Shown in pieces: positions 51,474 to 59,739 of a stretch of DNA of 64,000 bases (its first letter is position 1; each line of letters opens with the position of its first letter). The stretch covers positions 62,001 to 126,000 of the forward strand of contig CAWACW010000018.1 in NCBI GenBank assembly GCA_963780635.1, in the 5' to 3' direction. The notes under the pieces were generated by a model. That model was not told where the DNA came from. It did no database searches and worked only from the letters and a program-made list of their open reading frames with translations. Source of the stretch: DATEPR01 sp963780635. GTDB taxonomy: Bacteria > Actinomycetota > Actinomycetes > Mycobacteriales > Pseudonocardiaceae. The position numbers and the translations under genes are program-made.

Positions 51474-52379
51474 ATGGGATATCCGGGGGTCCCGCACCGG
51501 GTGACGTGGGTGGCCACACCGCCGAACGGCTGGTGGCCGCCACGCTCCCGCTCCACGAAGGTGCCCTATCACGGCCCGCCCCGGTACCCGGTGATCCCGC
51601 GCTGGGGCTTCCCACAGCTGGCCTGGCGCGAACCGACCTCGGTGCCGGGCACGCCCGCCCGGCCGCCGCGCTCGGTCCGCCGGGTCGTCTCGCACGCCCG
51701 GATCGCGGTGTCCGTGCTCTGGCTGGTCGCGATCTCCGCGTTCCTGGCGGGTGGCGGTGAGGTCTGGCGGTACGTGCTGCTCGTGGTCGGCCGTTCGAAC
51801 GCGTTGCCGGACAACGTGGTCGCGGTGTCCGACGCGCTGGTGAACACCGGCGCGCTGCTGGCCGCGCTGGCCGGTGTGGTCGCGCTGGTGCTGGTGCTGC
51901 GCTGGCTGCTGGGCATCCGCGAGGTCGCCGCCGGGCAGGCCGGGGTGCGCCCGGTCAGGGCCGACTGGCAGGTGCTGGTCGGCACGCTGGTGCCGGTGCT
52001 CAACCTGTTCGTGGCCGGCTCGGTGCTCGCCGAGCTGGAGCAGACGGCACTGGGCGGCGGTCGCGGCAGGCCCCGGCCGTCCCGGCTGGTGCTGGCCTGG
52101 TGGGTGGTGTGGGCGGGCAGCGAGGTGCTGGCGATCACCACAGCGCTGCTGAACCTGCGCACCGGCGTGCAGGCGCGTGCGGACAGCGTGCTCTGGTATG
52201 CCGCGACCGACCTGGTCGCCGTCGCGGTCGCCGTGCTGACCGTGCTGGTGATCGGCGCGCTGACCGGGCTGGTGGCCCCGTCGACCGTGCGCGGTGCCCG
52301 CCGGGAGCGGGTGGTGCGGGTCGCCGGCGCGCCCGCCCCGCCGCTGCGCGCGGCCCGGCCCGCCCACTCGGCCCGGTAG
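51474..52379 (+). CDS. DUF4328-like membrane protein
   Basis: 301 residues. A Pro/Arg/Trp-rich cytoplasmic N-terminus (to about 72) is followed by about six membrane helices, including IAVSVLWLVAISAFLAGGGE and LVGTLVPVLNLFVAGSVLAE. A Arg-rich tail closes it. RWLLGIREVAAGQAGVRP and PVLNLF..VLAELEQ fit the DUF4328 pattern. Function unknown. ATG 5 bp after the rhodanese stop; GDPD starts 7 bp after its own stop. Confidence 0.82.
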   Translation: MGYPGVPHRVTWVATPPNGWWPPRSRSTKVPYHGPPRYPVIPRWGFPQLAWREPTSVPGTPARPPRSVRRVVSHARIAVSVLWLVAISAFLAGGGEVWRYVLLVVGRSNALPDNVVAVSDALVNTGALLAALAGVVALVLVLRWLLGIREVAAGQAGVRPVRADWQVLVGTLVPVLNLFVAGSVLAELEQTALGGGRGRPRPSRLVLAWWVVWAGSEVLAITTALLNLRTGVQARADSVLWYAATDLVAVAVAVLTVLVIGALTGLVAPSTVRGARRERVVRVAGAPAPPLRAARPAHSAR

Positions 52380-52385
52380 CCGCCG

Positions 52386-53207
52386 ATGGCCACCGAGTCG
52401 CCGTACCTCGTCGCACATCGGGGCGCGTCGGCCCATCGCGCCGAGCACACGCTCGCCGCCTACGCGCTGGCCCTGGAGCAGGGCGCCGACGGCCTGGAGT
52501 GCGATGTCCGGCTCACCAGGGACGGGCACCTGGTGTGCGTGCACGACCGGACCGTCGACCGCACCTCCGACGGCCGGGGAGTGGTCAGCGAGCTGACCCT
52601 GGCCGCGATGACCGGCCTGGACTACGGCCACTGGCACGACGAGCTGCCCGACTCGGCGGACGAGCTGATCGGCACGCCGCTCGCGGTGCCCTCCGCGCCA
52701 CCCACGTACCGCGGTCTGCTCACCCTGGACGACCTGCTCGGGCTGACGAAGGACGTCTCGCCGACCGCGAAGCTGTTCGTGGAGACCAAGCATCCGGTGC
52801 GCTACGGCGGGCTGGTCGAGGCGAAGCTGGTCGCGCTGCTGGCCCGGCACGGCCTGGCCAAGCCTGCGGACAAGGACGAGTCGCCGGTCGTCGTGATGTC
52901 GTTCTCCTCGCTGGCCGTGCGCCGGGTCAGCGAGCACGCGCCGCACCTGCCGACCGTGCAGCTGATCGAGCGCAAGCGGTTCGGCCTCGCCGACGGCTCG
53001 CTGCCGCCCTGGGTGCACCTGGCCGGGCCGGGTATCCACCTGCTGCGCGAGGACCCCGACTGGGTGGAGCGCTGGCGGGCGCACGGCCGGGACGTCTACT
53101 GCTGGACCGTGGACCGGCCCGCGGACGTGCGGCTGTGCCGCGACCTGGGCGTGCGCTACCTGGCCACGAACTCCCCGGCCGCCACTCGCACGCTGCTGTC
53201 CGGTTAA
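52386..53207 (+). CDS. Glycerophosphodiester phosphodiesterase
   Basis: 273 residues, TIM-barrel. LVAHRGASAHRAEHTLAAYA supplies the catalytic HRG; GADGLECDVRLTRDGHLVCV the metal-binding ExD; and VHDRTVDRT the HD pair. KLFVETKHP carries the next conserved ExK. No signal peptide, so it is cytoplasmic. It hydrolyses glycerophosphodiesters to glycerol-3-phosphate and an alcohol. Confidence 0.94.
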   Translation: MATESPYLVAHRGASAHRAEHTLAAYALALEQGADGLECDVRLTRDGHLVCVHDRTVDRTSDGRGVVSELTLAAMTGLDYGHWHDELPDSADELIGTPLAVPSAPPTYRGLLTLDDLLGLTKDVSPTAKLFVETKHPVRYGGLVEAKLVALLARHGLAKPADKDESPVVVMSFSSLAVRRVSEHAPHLPTVQLIERKRFGLADGSLPPWVHLAGPGIHLLREDPDWVERWRAHGRDVYCWTVDRPADVRLCRDLGVRYLATNSPAATRTLLSG

Positions 53208-53242
53208 CCTCCTCAGACCAGTACCGAACGAGGAGATGCGAC

Positions 53243-54211
53243 GTGGCACGGCGGACCGCCCCGCGGGGCAGCGCGAAGGGCAGCGCGAAGGACCCGGACG
53301 GCATCAACCCCCGGCAGCCCTGCCCGTGCGGGTCGGGCCGGCGCTACAAGGCGTGCCACGGGGCGGCAGGCGGGCCCGTCGACGTGGTGATCACCCGGCC
53401 GTTCGAGGGCCTGGCCGCCGAGTGCGAGCTGATCGCGCTGCGCGAGTTCGTGCCATCGGCCACCGTGGCGCTGCCGCTGGCCAAGGCCGACCGGGAGATC
53501 ACCCTGGCCACCGTGCTGCCGGTCGCGTCGGCGGGCCTGGTCCGCTCGGACGGGGTCGCGTTCGTCGGCCTGCAGGTGCAGGTGCACTCCGGCGACATCG
53601 GCCGGGACGTGGCGCGGTCCATCCGCTGGGCGCTGGCCGCCGAGCCGGGTGACGTGCTGCCGGTCGCCGACCAGGACGCGTCCGAGCCGGACGAGCAGCG
53701 GCTGACCGACCTGCTCGACCCGGCCGCCGAACTGGTGCCCGAACTGCACCCGGACTTCGCGTGGTGGCTGCCCGAGGACGCCGAGGAGCCCAGCGGCGAG
53801 GTCGCGCTGTCCCTGGAGCGGGCCAACGGGGCGATCCTGCCCACCGACCGGCTGACCGCCGAGGGCGTGCGCGCCGCGTACTGGGTGGACGCGGGCGAGA
53901 AGGCACACCTGCGCTGGGTACGGCCCGAGCCCGAGGAGGAGCTGCTGGCCGGGATGGCCCGGCTGGCCGCCCGCGGCGAGCTGGACCTGGGCGAGGGCTC
54001 GCGGTTCGCCGGCTCGTTCCGGGCGCACGGGCTGCTGGTGCCGGTGTGGGACCTGGACCGGGAGATGCACGCCCGGGAGTGGGACGCACCTGCCAAGGCC
54101 CTGCACGAGCGGCTCGCCGACGCCGTGGCGTCGCTGGCCGACGAGCCGATCAACGAGGCCGAGCGGCGGTCCAGGGACGGCCTGCGCGGCCGCCAGATCA
54201 CCCTGCGCTGA
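53243..54211 (+). CDS. SEC-C motif protein, DUF5926-like
   Basis: 322 residues. Near the N-terminus, PRQPCPCGSGRRYKACHG is a SEC-C zinc-binding motif (CxC...C(H)). The rest is an acidic alpha/beta domain with VDVVITRPFEGLAAECELIA and PELHPDFAWWLPEDAEEPSG. It agrees with DUF5926 of actinobacteria. GTG preceded by AGGAG. No enzymatic motif. Zinc-dependent binding to a protein or ribosome is possible but unproven. Confidence 0.88.
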   Translation: MARRTAPRGSAKGSAKDPDGINPRQPCPCGSGRRYKACHGAAGGPVDVVITRPFEGLAAECELIALREFVPSATVALPLAKADREITLATVLPVASAGLVRSDGVAFVGLQVQVHSGDIGRDVARSIRWALAAEPGDVLPVADQDASEPDEQRLTDLLDPAAELVPELHPDFAWWLPEDAEEPSGEVALSLERANGAILPTDRLTAEGVRAAYWVDAGEKAHLRWVRPEPEEELLAGMARLAARGELDLGEGSRFAGSFRAHGLLVPVWDLDREMHAREWDAPAKALHERLADAVASLADEPINEAERRSRDGLRGRQITLR

Positions 54212-54216
54212 GGCGG

Positions 54217-54257
54217 TTGTCCACAGTCGCCCACAGTTGTCCACAGATCTGTCCACA
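54217..54257. promoter_or_regulatory. Cluster of DnaA-box-like 9-mers
   Basis: TTGTCCACA at 54217-54225 and 54237-54245, TCGCCCACA at 54227-54235 and CTGTCCACA at 54249-54257, all in the same orientation with 10-12 bp spacing. TTGTCCACA is the high-affinity actinomycete DnaA box. It lies between the SEC-C gene stop and the DUF952 start. A titration or regulatory site is possible; a simple 10-bp tandem repeat is the alternative. Confidence 0.55.
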
Positions 54258-54263
54258 GGGAGT

Positions 54264-54626
54264 GTGCACAACGTGATCCTGCACATCGCGGACCGGGTGG
54301 AGTGGGAGCGGGCGCAGGCCGTCGGCGAGGTCCGCACCGAGTCACTGGTGACCCAGGGTTTCGTGCACTGCTCCGACTTCGGCACCCTGCACCTGCCGGC
54401 GAACCGCCTGTACTCGGGCCGGACCGGCCTGTTGCTGCTGGTGGTCGACCCGGCGCGGGTGCCGGTGCGCTGGGAGGAGGCCGACCCGCCGGTGCCGGGC
54501 GGGTCGTGGTTCCCGCACGTGTACGGCCCGATCCCGGTGAGCGCCGTGGTGGCCGTGCACGACTTCCCGCCCGATCCGGACGGCACGTTCCGGCTGCCTG
54601 CCGCACTGGCCGGGCGGGCAACCTGA
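54264..54626 (+). CDS. DUF952 family protein
   Basis: 120 residues: VILHIADRVEWERAQAVGEV, then TQGFVHCSDFGTLHLPANR (GFIHxS-type motif of DUF952), LLLLVVDPARVPVRWEE and FPHVYGPIPVSAVVAV. All conserved positions of this small fold, often compared with ADP-ribosyl/RNA 2'-phosphotransferase-like proteins, are present. GTG at 54264 or 54273. Function unknown. Confidence 0.9.
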   Translation: MHNVILHIADRVEWERAQAVGEVRTESLVTQGFVHCSDFGTLHLPANRLYSGRTGLLLLVVDPARVPVRWEEADPPVPGGSWFPHVYGPIPVSAVVAVHDFPPDPDGTFRLPAALAGRAT

Positions 54627-54689
54627 CCGGCGGGTCGCGCGTGTCCCCGGAGACGGTGTCCGACGGGTCGCCGGGAGGGGAGTCCGCGG

Positions 54690-55274
54690 GTGACGGCGTT
54701 GACGGGACCGGCGCGAGTAGCGCCGCCGGACCGTCCCGATACCGGGCGAACCGCGGAGCCGGCGACGAAAGCGACTGACGAGGCGGACTTCGGCGAGTTC
54801 GTCCAGGCAGTGCTGCCCGGACTGCTGCGCTACGGCCACGCGCTCACCGGCAACCCGCACGACGCGGCCGATCTCGTGCAGGGCGTGCTGGAGCGGATCG
54901 GCGCCCGCTGGACCACGATCCGCCGCAAGACCGGTGATCCGGTGGCGTACGCCCGGCGCGCGATGGCCAACGCGCACGTCAGCCGGTGGCGGCGGACCCG
55001 GCGGGAGAGCCTGGTCGCCGACCTGCCGGACACCCGGGTCGTCTACCAGCCGGACCGCTTCGCCGACGAACCGCTGTGGCAGGCGCTGCGTGGGCTGCCG
55101 CCCCGGCAGCGCGCGGTGATGGTGCTGAGGTACTACGAGGACCTGTCCGAGGCCGAGATCGCCAGCACGCTGGGCGTCACGACCGGCACCGTGAAGAGCC
55201 AGGCGAACAAGGCGATGGCCAATCTGCGGGCGAAGCTGGGCGTGCCGACGACCGAAGGGCGGCAGGCCCGATGA
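54690..55274 (+). CDS. SigE-family ECF sigma factor
   Basis: 194 residues. An N-terminal extension precedes sigma-2 (FGEFVQAVLPGLLRYGHALT and DAADLVQGVLERIGARW) and sigma-4 (LPPRQRAVMVLRYYEDLSEA and IASTLGVTTGTVKSQANKAM). The spacing and sequence match the actinobacterial SigE (TIGR02983-type) group. GTG start with an upstream GGGAGGGGAG. ATGA overlap with the next gene, which is the likely membrane-bound control partner. Confidence 0.92.
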   Translation: MTALTGPARVAPPDRPDTGRTAEPATKATDEADFGEFVQAVLPGLLRYGHALTGNPHDAADLVQGVLERIGARWTTIRRKTGDPVAYARRAMANAHVSRWRRTRRESLVADLPDTRVVYQPDRFADEPLWQALRGLPPRQRAVMVLRYYEDLSEAEIASTLGVTTGTVKSQANKAMANLRAKLGVPTTEGRQAR

Positions 55275-56134
55275 CCGACGACGAACGTCCCGACGCCGAG
55301 CCCATGGGCGATCGGCCGGAGCTGGCCGACCAGCTGCGCCGCCTGTTCGCCGACGACCGGCTCACGCTGCCGGTGGCCGTGCACGCGCAGGACGCGGTGC
55401 TGGCGGGGGCGAAGCGCAGGCGCAGGCGGCGAGCGAGCGTCGCGGCGGCGGGCGGGGTGCTCGCGGCGGCCGTGGTCGCGTTCGCGGGTGTCGGCCTGGC
55501 CGGGCTGGGCCACTCCGGTGGCACCGTCAGCGCCGCGAGTCCCGCGTTGTCGGTGACCACCGAGCCGTCCGCGCCGACCGTGTCGACGGTGCCTGCCACG
55601 CCGACGTTCGCCTACGACGTCGGCGTCATCGGGCCCGGCGGCGCCGACGGGCTGTACCTGGGTGAGCCGGGCGAGCAGATGCTGAAGGTCAACGCGACCA
55701 ACGGCACTCGGACGATCGACGCGCAGAAGTCCGGGGCCGGATGTATCGCCTACACGATGATCGTCCCGCCCGAGGTGGCGCAGGCTCAGCTACCGCCCGC
55801 GGGTGCGAGCACCCGCCCGATGTCGCCGACCTTCCCGGTGCCCACGACCACCGTGCCCGCGAAAGCGGGATTGATCGACGTCGTGGTCTCGCCCGAGGTG
55901 GGTGTGGTGCAGATCGGCGGCATGATCGAACTGCGTACGCCGGAAGGCGTCCGGCTCGGCACGCCGGCCGGGCAACTGGTCCGGATCTACCCGAAGCTGG
56001 CAAAGGACGGCGCGGGCCAGCTGGTCACACCGGCGCCCGGCGGCAAGGACGAGCGCTATGTGTTCGTCCTGCACGACGACGAGGTGGCCGAGATCTGGCT
56101 GCGCAGCGGCGCCACGTTCGGCTGCGTCTCCTGA
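55271..56134 (+). CDS. Single-pass membrane protein, likely partner of the SigE-type sigma factor
   Basis: 287 residues. A cytoplasmic N-terminus (about 1-55, LADQLRRLFADDRLTLPV then a basic KRRRRRRAS) precedes one membrane helix (about 56-78). The extracytoplasmic domain has a Ser/Thr/Pro stalk and two Cys (GAGCIAY and the terminal FGCVS). No ZAS zinc finger is visible, so an anti-sigma role rests on operon coupling to the sigma gene. Confidence 0.82.
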   Translation: MTDDERPDAEPMGDRPELADQLRRLFADDRLTLPVAVHAQDAVLAGAKRRRRRRASVAAAGGVLAAAVVAFAGVGLAGLGHSGGTVSAASPALSVTTEPSAPTVSTVPATPTFAYDVGVIGPGGADGLYLGEPGEQMLKVNATNGTRTIDAQKSGAGCIAYTMIVPPEVAQAQLPPAGASTRPMSPTFPVPTTTVPAKAGLIDVVVSPEVGVVQIGGMIELRTPEGVRLGTPAGQLVRIYPKLAKDGAGQLVTPAPGGKDERYVFVLHDDEVAEIWLRSGATFGCVS

Positions 56135-56176
56135 CCTGACCCGTCCCACTCCCTGGACGACCCACGCCCGGCGGCA

Positions 56177-56209
56177 AGCTCTTACTAGGAGTAGCTCCTA
56201 GTAAGAGCT
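56177..56209. promoter_or_regulatory. Perfect 15-bp palindrome, probable MarR operator
   Basis: AGCTCTTACTAGGAG, TAG, then its exact complement ends 11 bp before the ATG of the downstream marR gene. AT content is high against the background. It likely overlaps the promoter and allows autorepression together with control of the ABC genes. Confidence 0.75.
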
Positions 56210-56220
56210 ACCCTGTGCGC

Positions 56221-56709
56221 ATGCGGGAACCTGTTCCGGTCGACCTGGGCGACGAGCTCATGACGACCATGGCCGCGATGCGCCGCCAGGTGCGGCGCAA
56301 GCTGCGACCGCAGGGGATCGGCGCGCAGTTGCGTGGTGGCCAGGCCGAACTGCTGCGGGTCGTGCACCGCAGTCCCGGCATCGGCGTCGCCGCCGCGGCC
56401 CGCGAACTGCACCTGGCTGCCAACTCGGTGAGCACGCTGGTCAACCAGCTCACCGATCTCCGGCTGCTGGTGCGCGAGACCGACCCGGCCGACCGCAGGG
56501 CGATCCGGTTGTATCCCACCGACATCGCGGTGGCACGCATGCAGGAGTGGCGCCATGCGCGGGCCGAGTTCGTCGGCGGCGGCATCCAGGCGCTCGACCC
56601 GGCCGACCGCAGGGCGATCGCGGCCGCCCTGCCCGCGCTGCGCACCCTGCTGACCCGACTCGACGAGACGGAGGACGCGGATGACCGAGCTGTCCGAAGC
56701 AGCCACTGA
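56221..56709 (+). CDS. MarR-family regulator of the adjacent ABC genes
   Basis: About 162 residues (ATG 56221; GTG 56215 is possible). Winged helix: GIGVAAAARELHLAANSVST and LVNQLTDLRLLVRETDPADR with the DxR wing. C-terminal dimer helix includes LPALRTLLTRLDETED. Its 3' end overlaps the ABC ATPase start by 29 bp, so it heads the unit. The palindrome at 56177-56209 is its likely binding site. Confidence 0.9.
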   Translation: MREPVPVDLGDELMTTMAAMRRQVRRKLRPQGIGAQLRGGQAELLRVVHRSPGIGVAAAARELHLAANSVSTLVNQLTDLRLLVRETDPADRRAIRLYPTDIAVARMQEWRHARAEFVGGGIQALDPADRRAIAAALPALRTLLTRLDETEDADDRAVRSSH

Positions 56710-57545
56710 CGGGCACGGCAGGGCCGCCGCGGTGCGCGGCCCCGCCGTGCGCTGTCTTGGCCTGCGCTACGAATTCGGCGACACCGTGGCGGTCAACGGC
56801 ATCGACCTCGACGTGTCGGCGGGCAGCATGTTCGGCCTGCTCGGCCCGAACGGCGCGGGCAAGACCACCACGATCCGGATGATCACCACGCTGCTGCCCG
56901 CGCCACCCGGCGCGATCGAGGTGTTCGGCGTGGACGTGGCCAAGCGGCAAACTGGCCGCCCGCAGGCTGATCGGCTATGTGCCGCAGCAGCTGTCCGCCG
57001 ACGGCACGCTGACCGGCCGGGAGAACATCGCCCTGTTCGCGCGGCTGTTCGACGTGCCGCGCGCGCGGCGCAAGGCGGCGGTGGACGACGGCGCTGGAGT
57101 CGGTCGGCGCTGGCCGATGTCGCCGACCGCCTGGCCAAGACCTACTCGGGCGGCATGATCCGCCGGCTGGAGCTGGCCCAGGCCCTGGTCAGCGCGCCCC
57201 GGCTGCTGGTGCTGGACGAGCCGACCATCGGCCTGGACCCGATCGGCGCGGGCCAGCGTGTGGGAGCGGATCGACGAGGTCCGCAAGGCCGACCGGCATG
57301 ACGGTGCTGGTCACGACGCACTACATGGACGAGGCCGACCAGCACTGCGACCGGATCGCGCTGATGCACCGCGGCCGGATCCGCGCCCAGGGCACGCCCG
57401 CCGAGCTGAAGGCGATGCGTCGGCGAGCGACGCCACGCTGGACGACGTGTTCCGCGCGACCACCGGCGACGACCTCGGTACCAACGCTGGAGAAGGGATG
57501 CGCGATGTCCGCTCCGCTCGACGCACCGCCAGCCGACTCGGTTGA
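56681..57545 (+). pseudogene. DrrA-type ABC exporter ATPase with seven +1 frameshifts
   Basis: All ATPase motifs are present but spread over three frames: Walker A LLGPNGAGKTTTIRMI, then (next frame) LIGYVPQQLSADGTLTGREN, signature TYSGGMIRRLELAQALV, Walker B RLLVLDEPTIGLDPI, and the H-loop MTVLVTTHYMDEADQ. The end reads RDVRSARRTASRLG. Apparent single-base gains lie near 56950, 57091, 57107, 57246, 57295, 57418 and 57425; each leaves four bases where three are expected. There are no in-frame stops or deletions. Either a recent pseudogene or a local assembly error. Confidence 0.85.
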
Positions 57546-58346
57546 GACGGTCACGATCGAGACGAACCCCCACCGGCTGCGGCGTCGGCTGACGCTGTCC
57601 CGCGACGGGCACGATGTGCCTGGTGGAGCTGCAGAAGCTGCGCCACGACCGGACCGAACTGGTCACCCGCGCGATCCAGCCCGCGCTGTGGCTGCTGATC
57701 TTCGGCGAGACGTTCACCCGGCTGCACGCCATCCCCACCGGCGGCGTGCCCTACCTGGACTTCCTGGCGCCCGGCATCCTCGCCCAGTCGGCGCTGTTCG
57801 TCTCGATCTTCTACGGCATCCAGATCATCTGGGAGCGCGACGCGGGCGTGCTGGCCAAGCTGCTGGTCACGCCGACCCCGCGGATCGCGCTGGTCACCGG
57901 CAAGGCGTTCGCGGCCGGGGTGCGTGCGCTGGTGCAGGCGCTGGTCGTGCTGGTGCTGGCCGCGATCCTCGGCGTCGGCCTGACCGCGAACCCGTTGAAG
58001 CTGCTCGGCGACGTGCGTCGTGGTGATCCTCGGCTCGGCGTTCTTCTGCTGCCTGTCCATCACCATCGCCGGTCTGGTGCTGTCGCGGGACCGGCTGATG
58101 GGCATCGGCCAGGCGATCACGATGCCGCTGTTCTTCGCGTCGAACGCGCTGTACCCGGTGAGCGTCATGCCCGGCTGGCTGCAGGTGATCAACCGGATCA
58201 ACCCGCTGGGCTACGAGGTGGACGCGCTGCGCGGGCTGCTGATCGGCGTCCCGACGAACCTCGCGCTGGACTTCGGGGTGCTGATCGGTGCCGCGGCCGT
58301 GCTGATCTCGGTCGCCGCTGCCCTGCTCACCCGCCTGGCGCGGTGA
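57505..58346 (+). pseudogene. DrrB-type ABC exporter permease with two +1 frameshifts
   Basis: Starts at ATG 57505 inside the ATPase end. After TETNPHRLRRRLTLSRDG the frame changes near 57610; MCLVELQKLRHDRTELVTRA then leads into about three membrane helices (IQPALWLLIFGETFTRLHAI and FLAPGILAQSALFVSIFYGI). A second shift near 58015 precedes VILGSAFFCCLSITIAGLVL and the final helices ending LISVAAALLTRLAR. Read with both shifts removed it is a normal six-helix ABC2 permease of about 280 residues. With the ATPase it would export a drug or lipid. Confidence 0.85.
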
Positions 58347-58484
58347 CAGACGCCGGTTGCCTGGCCGGGGCGGGCCGGGCAACCGGTTCCCGGTTCGGCC
58401 GGCGTTGGTGGATCCGGCCGGCCGAACCGGCTCAACTCCGCTGGAGAGTCACTCCGCTGGAGCGGCACTCTGTTGGAGCGGCAC

Positions 58485-58516
58485 AGCGGTGTCGCGGTTA
58501 AGCGGTGTCGCGGTTA
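58485..58516. repeat. 16-bp tandem duplication at the arginine deiminase stop
   Basis: AGCGGTGTCGCGGTTA occurs twice without a gap (58485-58500 and 58501-58516). The second copy ends with the TTA that is the minus-strand TAA stop. Just upstream (about 58437-58484) lie further imperfect repeats of CACTCCGCTGGAG(C/A)G. Confidence 0.85.
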
Positions 58517-59725
58517 CAGCGGCGCGCGGTCCACCGGGCAGGACATGCACCGCGGGCCACCTCGGCCGGAGCCCAGCTCGGAACCGGAGATCCGCAGCAC
58601 CTCGATCCCGGCGGCCTCCAGCCGCGCGTTGGTCTCCACGTTGCGCTCGTAGGCCACGACGACGCCCGGTGCCACGGCGAGCGTGTTGTTGCCGTCGTCC
58701 CACTGCTCACGTTCGGCGGTGACCGGGTCCAGCCCGGTGTCGATCACCCGCAGCCGGTCGATGCTCATCGCCTTGGCCGCCGCGGTGAGGAACGGTTCCG
58801 GCCCGTCCACCCGGACCCCGGTCTCGCCGTCCGGGTGCAGCGGGTAGGCCGACAGCGAATCCCGGATCGCCGGGTACATCACGAAGGCGTCCCGGTCCAC
58901 CATCGTGCAGACGGTGTCCAGGTGCATCGTGGCGCGCTGCTGCGCGATCGGCACGGCCAGCACGGTGTGCGCCAGGCCGTCCGCGAAGGCCGAGCGGGCC
59001 AGCGACTCGGCACCGGCGGCCGAGGTGCGCTCGCCGACGCCCACGGCCAGCACGCCGGGCGCCAGCGCCAGCACGTCACCACCCTCGACCGGCGCCGAGT
59101 GCGCCCCGTACGCGCGGGCGGTGTGCCGGAAGCGCGGGTGGTAGGCGTAGATCAGGTCGGTGATCGCCGACTCGCGCCGCCGCGCGGGCATCACCAGCGA
59201 CGACACCGCGACCCGGTCGCCGATCCACACCGACGAGTCGCGGGTGAACAGCAGGTTGGGCAGCGGGTCGATGGCGAAGTCGTGCGGCTGGTGCATCCGC
59301 CGCACCAGCGACGCGCCCTCGGCGACCGGCAGCTCCTCGAACGTCATACCGGCCATCAGCACCATCGCCAGCGTCTCGGGCGAGACGCCGGACAGGTACG
59401 AGCGCAGCGCGCCGGCCAGGTGCATGCCCAGCCGCAGTTCGTCCACCGCGGTGTGCACGCCGGCGGTGTGCGCCCGGTCGTCGCGCAGCGCCTCGACCAG
59501 CAGGTCGCCCAGCAGCAGCACCTCGACGCCCCGCCCGGCGAGCAGCCCCGCGAACTTGTCGTGCTCCTCCTGTGCGCGGTCCACCCACGGGATGCCGTCG
59601 AACAGCAGCTGGTCGTTGTTGCGCGGGGTCAACCGCTTGAGTTCCGGCCCGGGGCGGTGCAGCAGCACCGTGCGGAGCGGACCCACCTCGCTGTCGACCC
59701 GATGGCCTGCCGTTTGCTCGGTCAC
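58514..59725 (-). CDS. arcA: Arginine deiminase
   Basis: 403 residues, normal length. It converts arginine to citrulline and ammonia. Guanidino-group-modifying fold: PNLLFTRDSSVWIG (FTRD), VEGGDVLALAPGVLAVG, MHLDTVCTMVDRDAF with catalytic His/Asp, and the terminal GRGGPRCMSCPVDR with the nucleophile Cys. GTG at 59725; the open frame upstream is a shadow. No arcB, arcC or antiporter gene adjoins, so it works outside a classical ADI operon. The CPBP gene ends just upstream in transcription order (14 bp). Confidence 0.95.
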   Translation of the reverse strand: MTEQTAGHRVDSEVGPLRTVLLHRPGPELKRLTPRNNDQLLFDGIPWVDRAQEEHDKFAGLLAGRGVEVLLLGDLLVEALRDDRAHTAGVHTAVDELRLGMHLAGALRSYLSGVSPETLAMVLMAGMTFEELPVAEGASLVRRMHQPHDFAIDPLPNLLFTRDSSVWIGDRVAVSSLVMPARRRESAITDLIYAYHPRFRHTARAYGAHSAPVEGGDVLALAPGVLAVGVGERTSAAGAESLARSAFADGLAHTVLAVPIAQQRATMHLDTVCTMVDRDAFVMYPAIRDSLSAYPLHPDGETGVRVDGPEPFLTAAAKAMSIDRLRVIDTGLDPVTAEREQWDDGNNTLAVAPGVVVAYERNVETNARLEAAGIEVLRISGSELGSGRGGPRCMSCPVDRAPL

Positions 59726-59739
59726 GTATCGAAGGGTAG

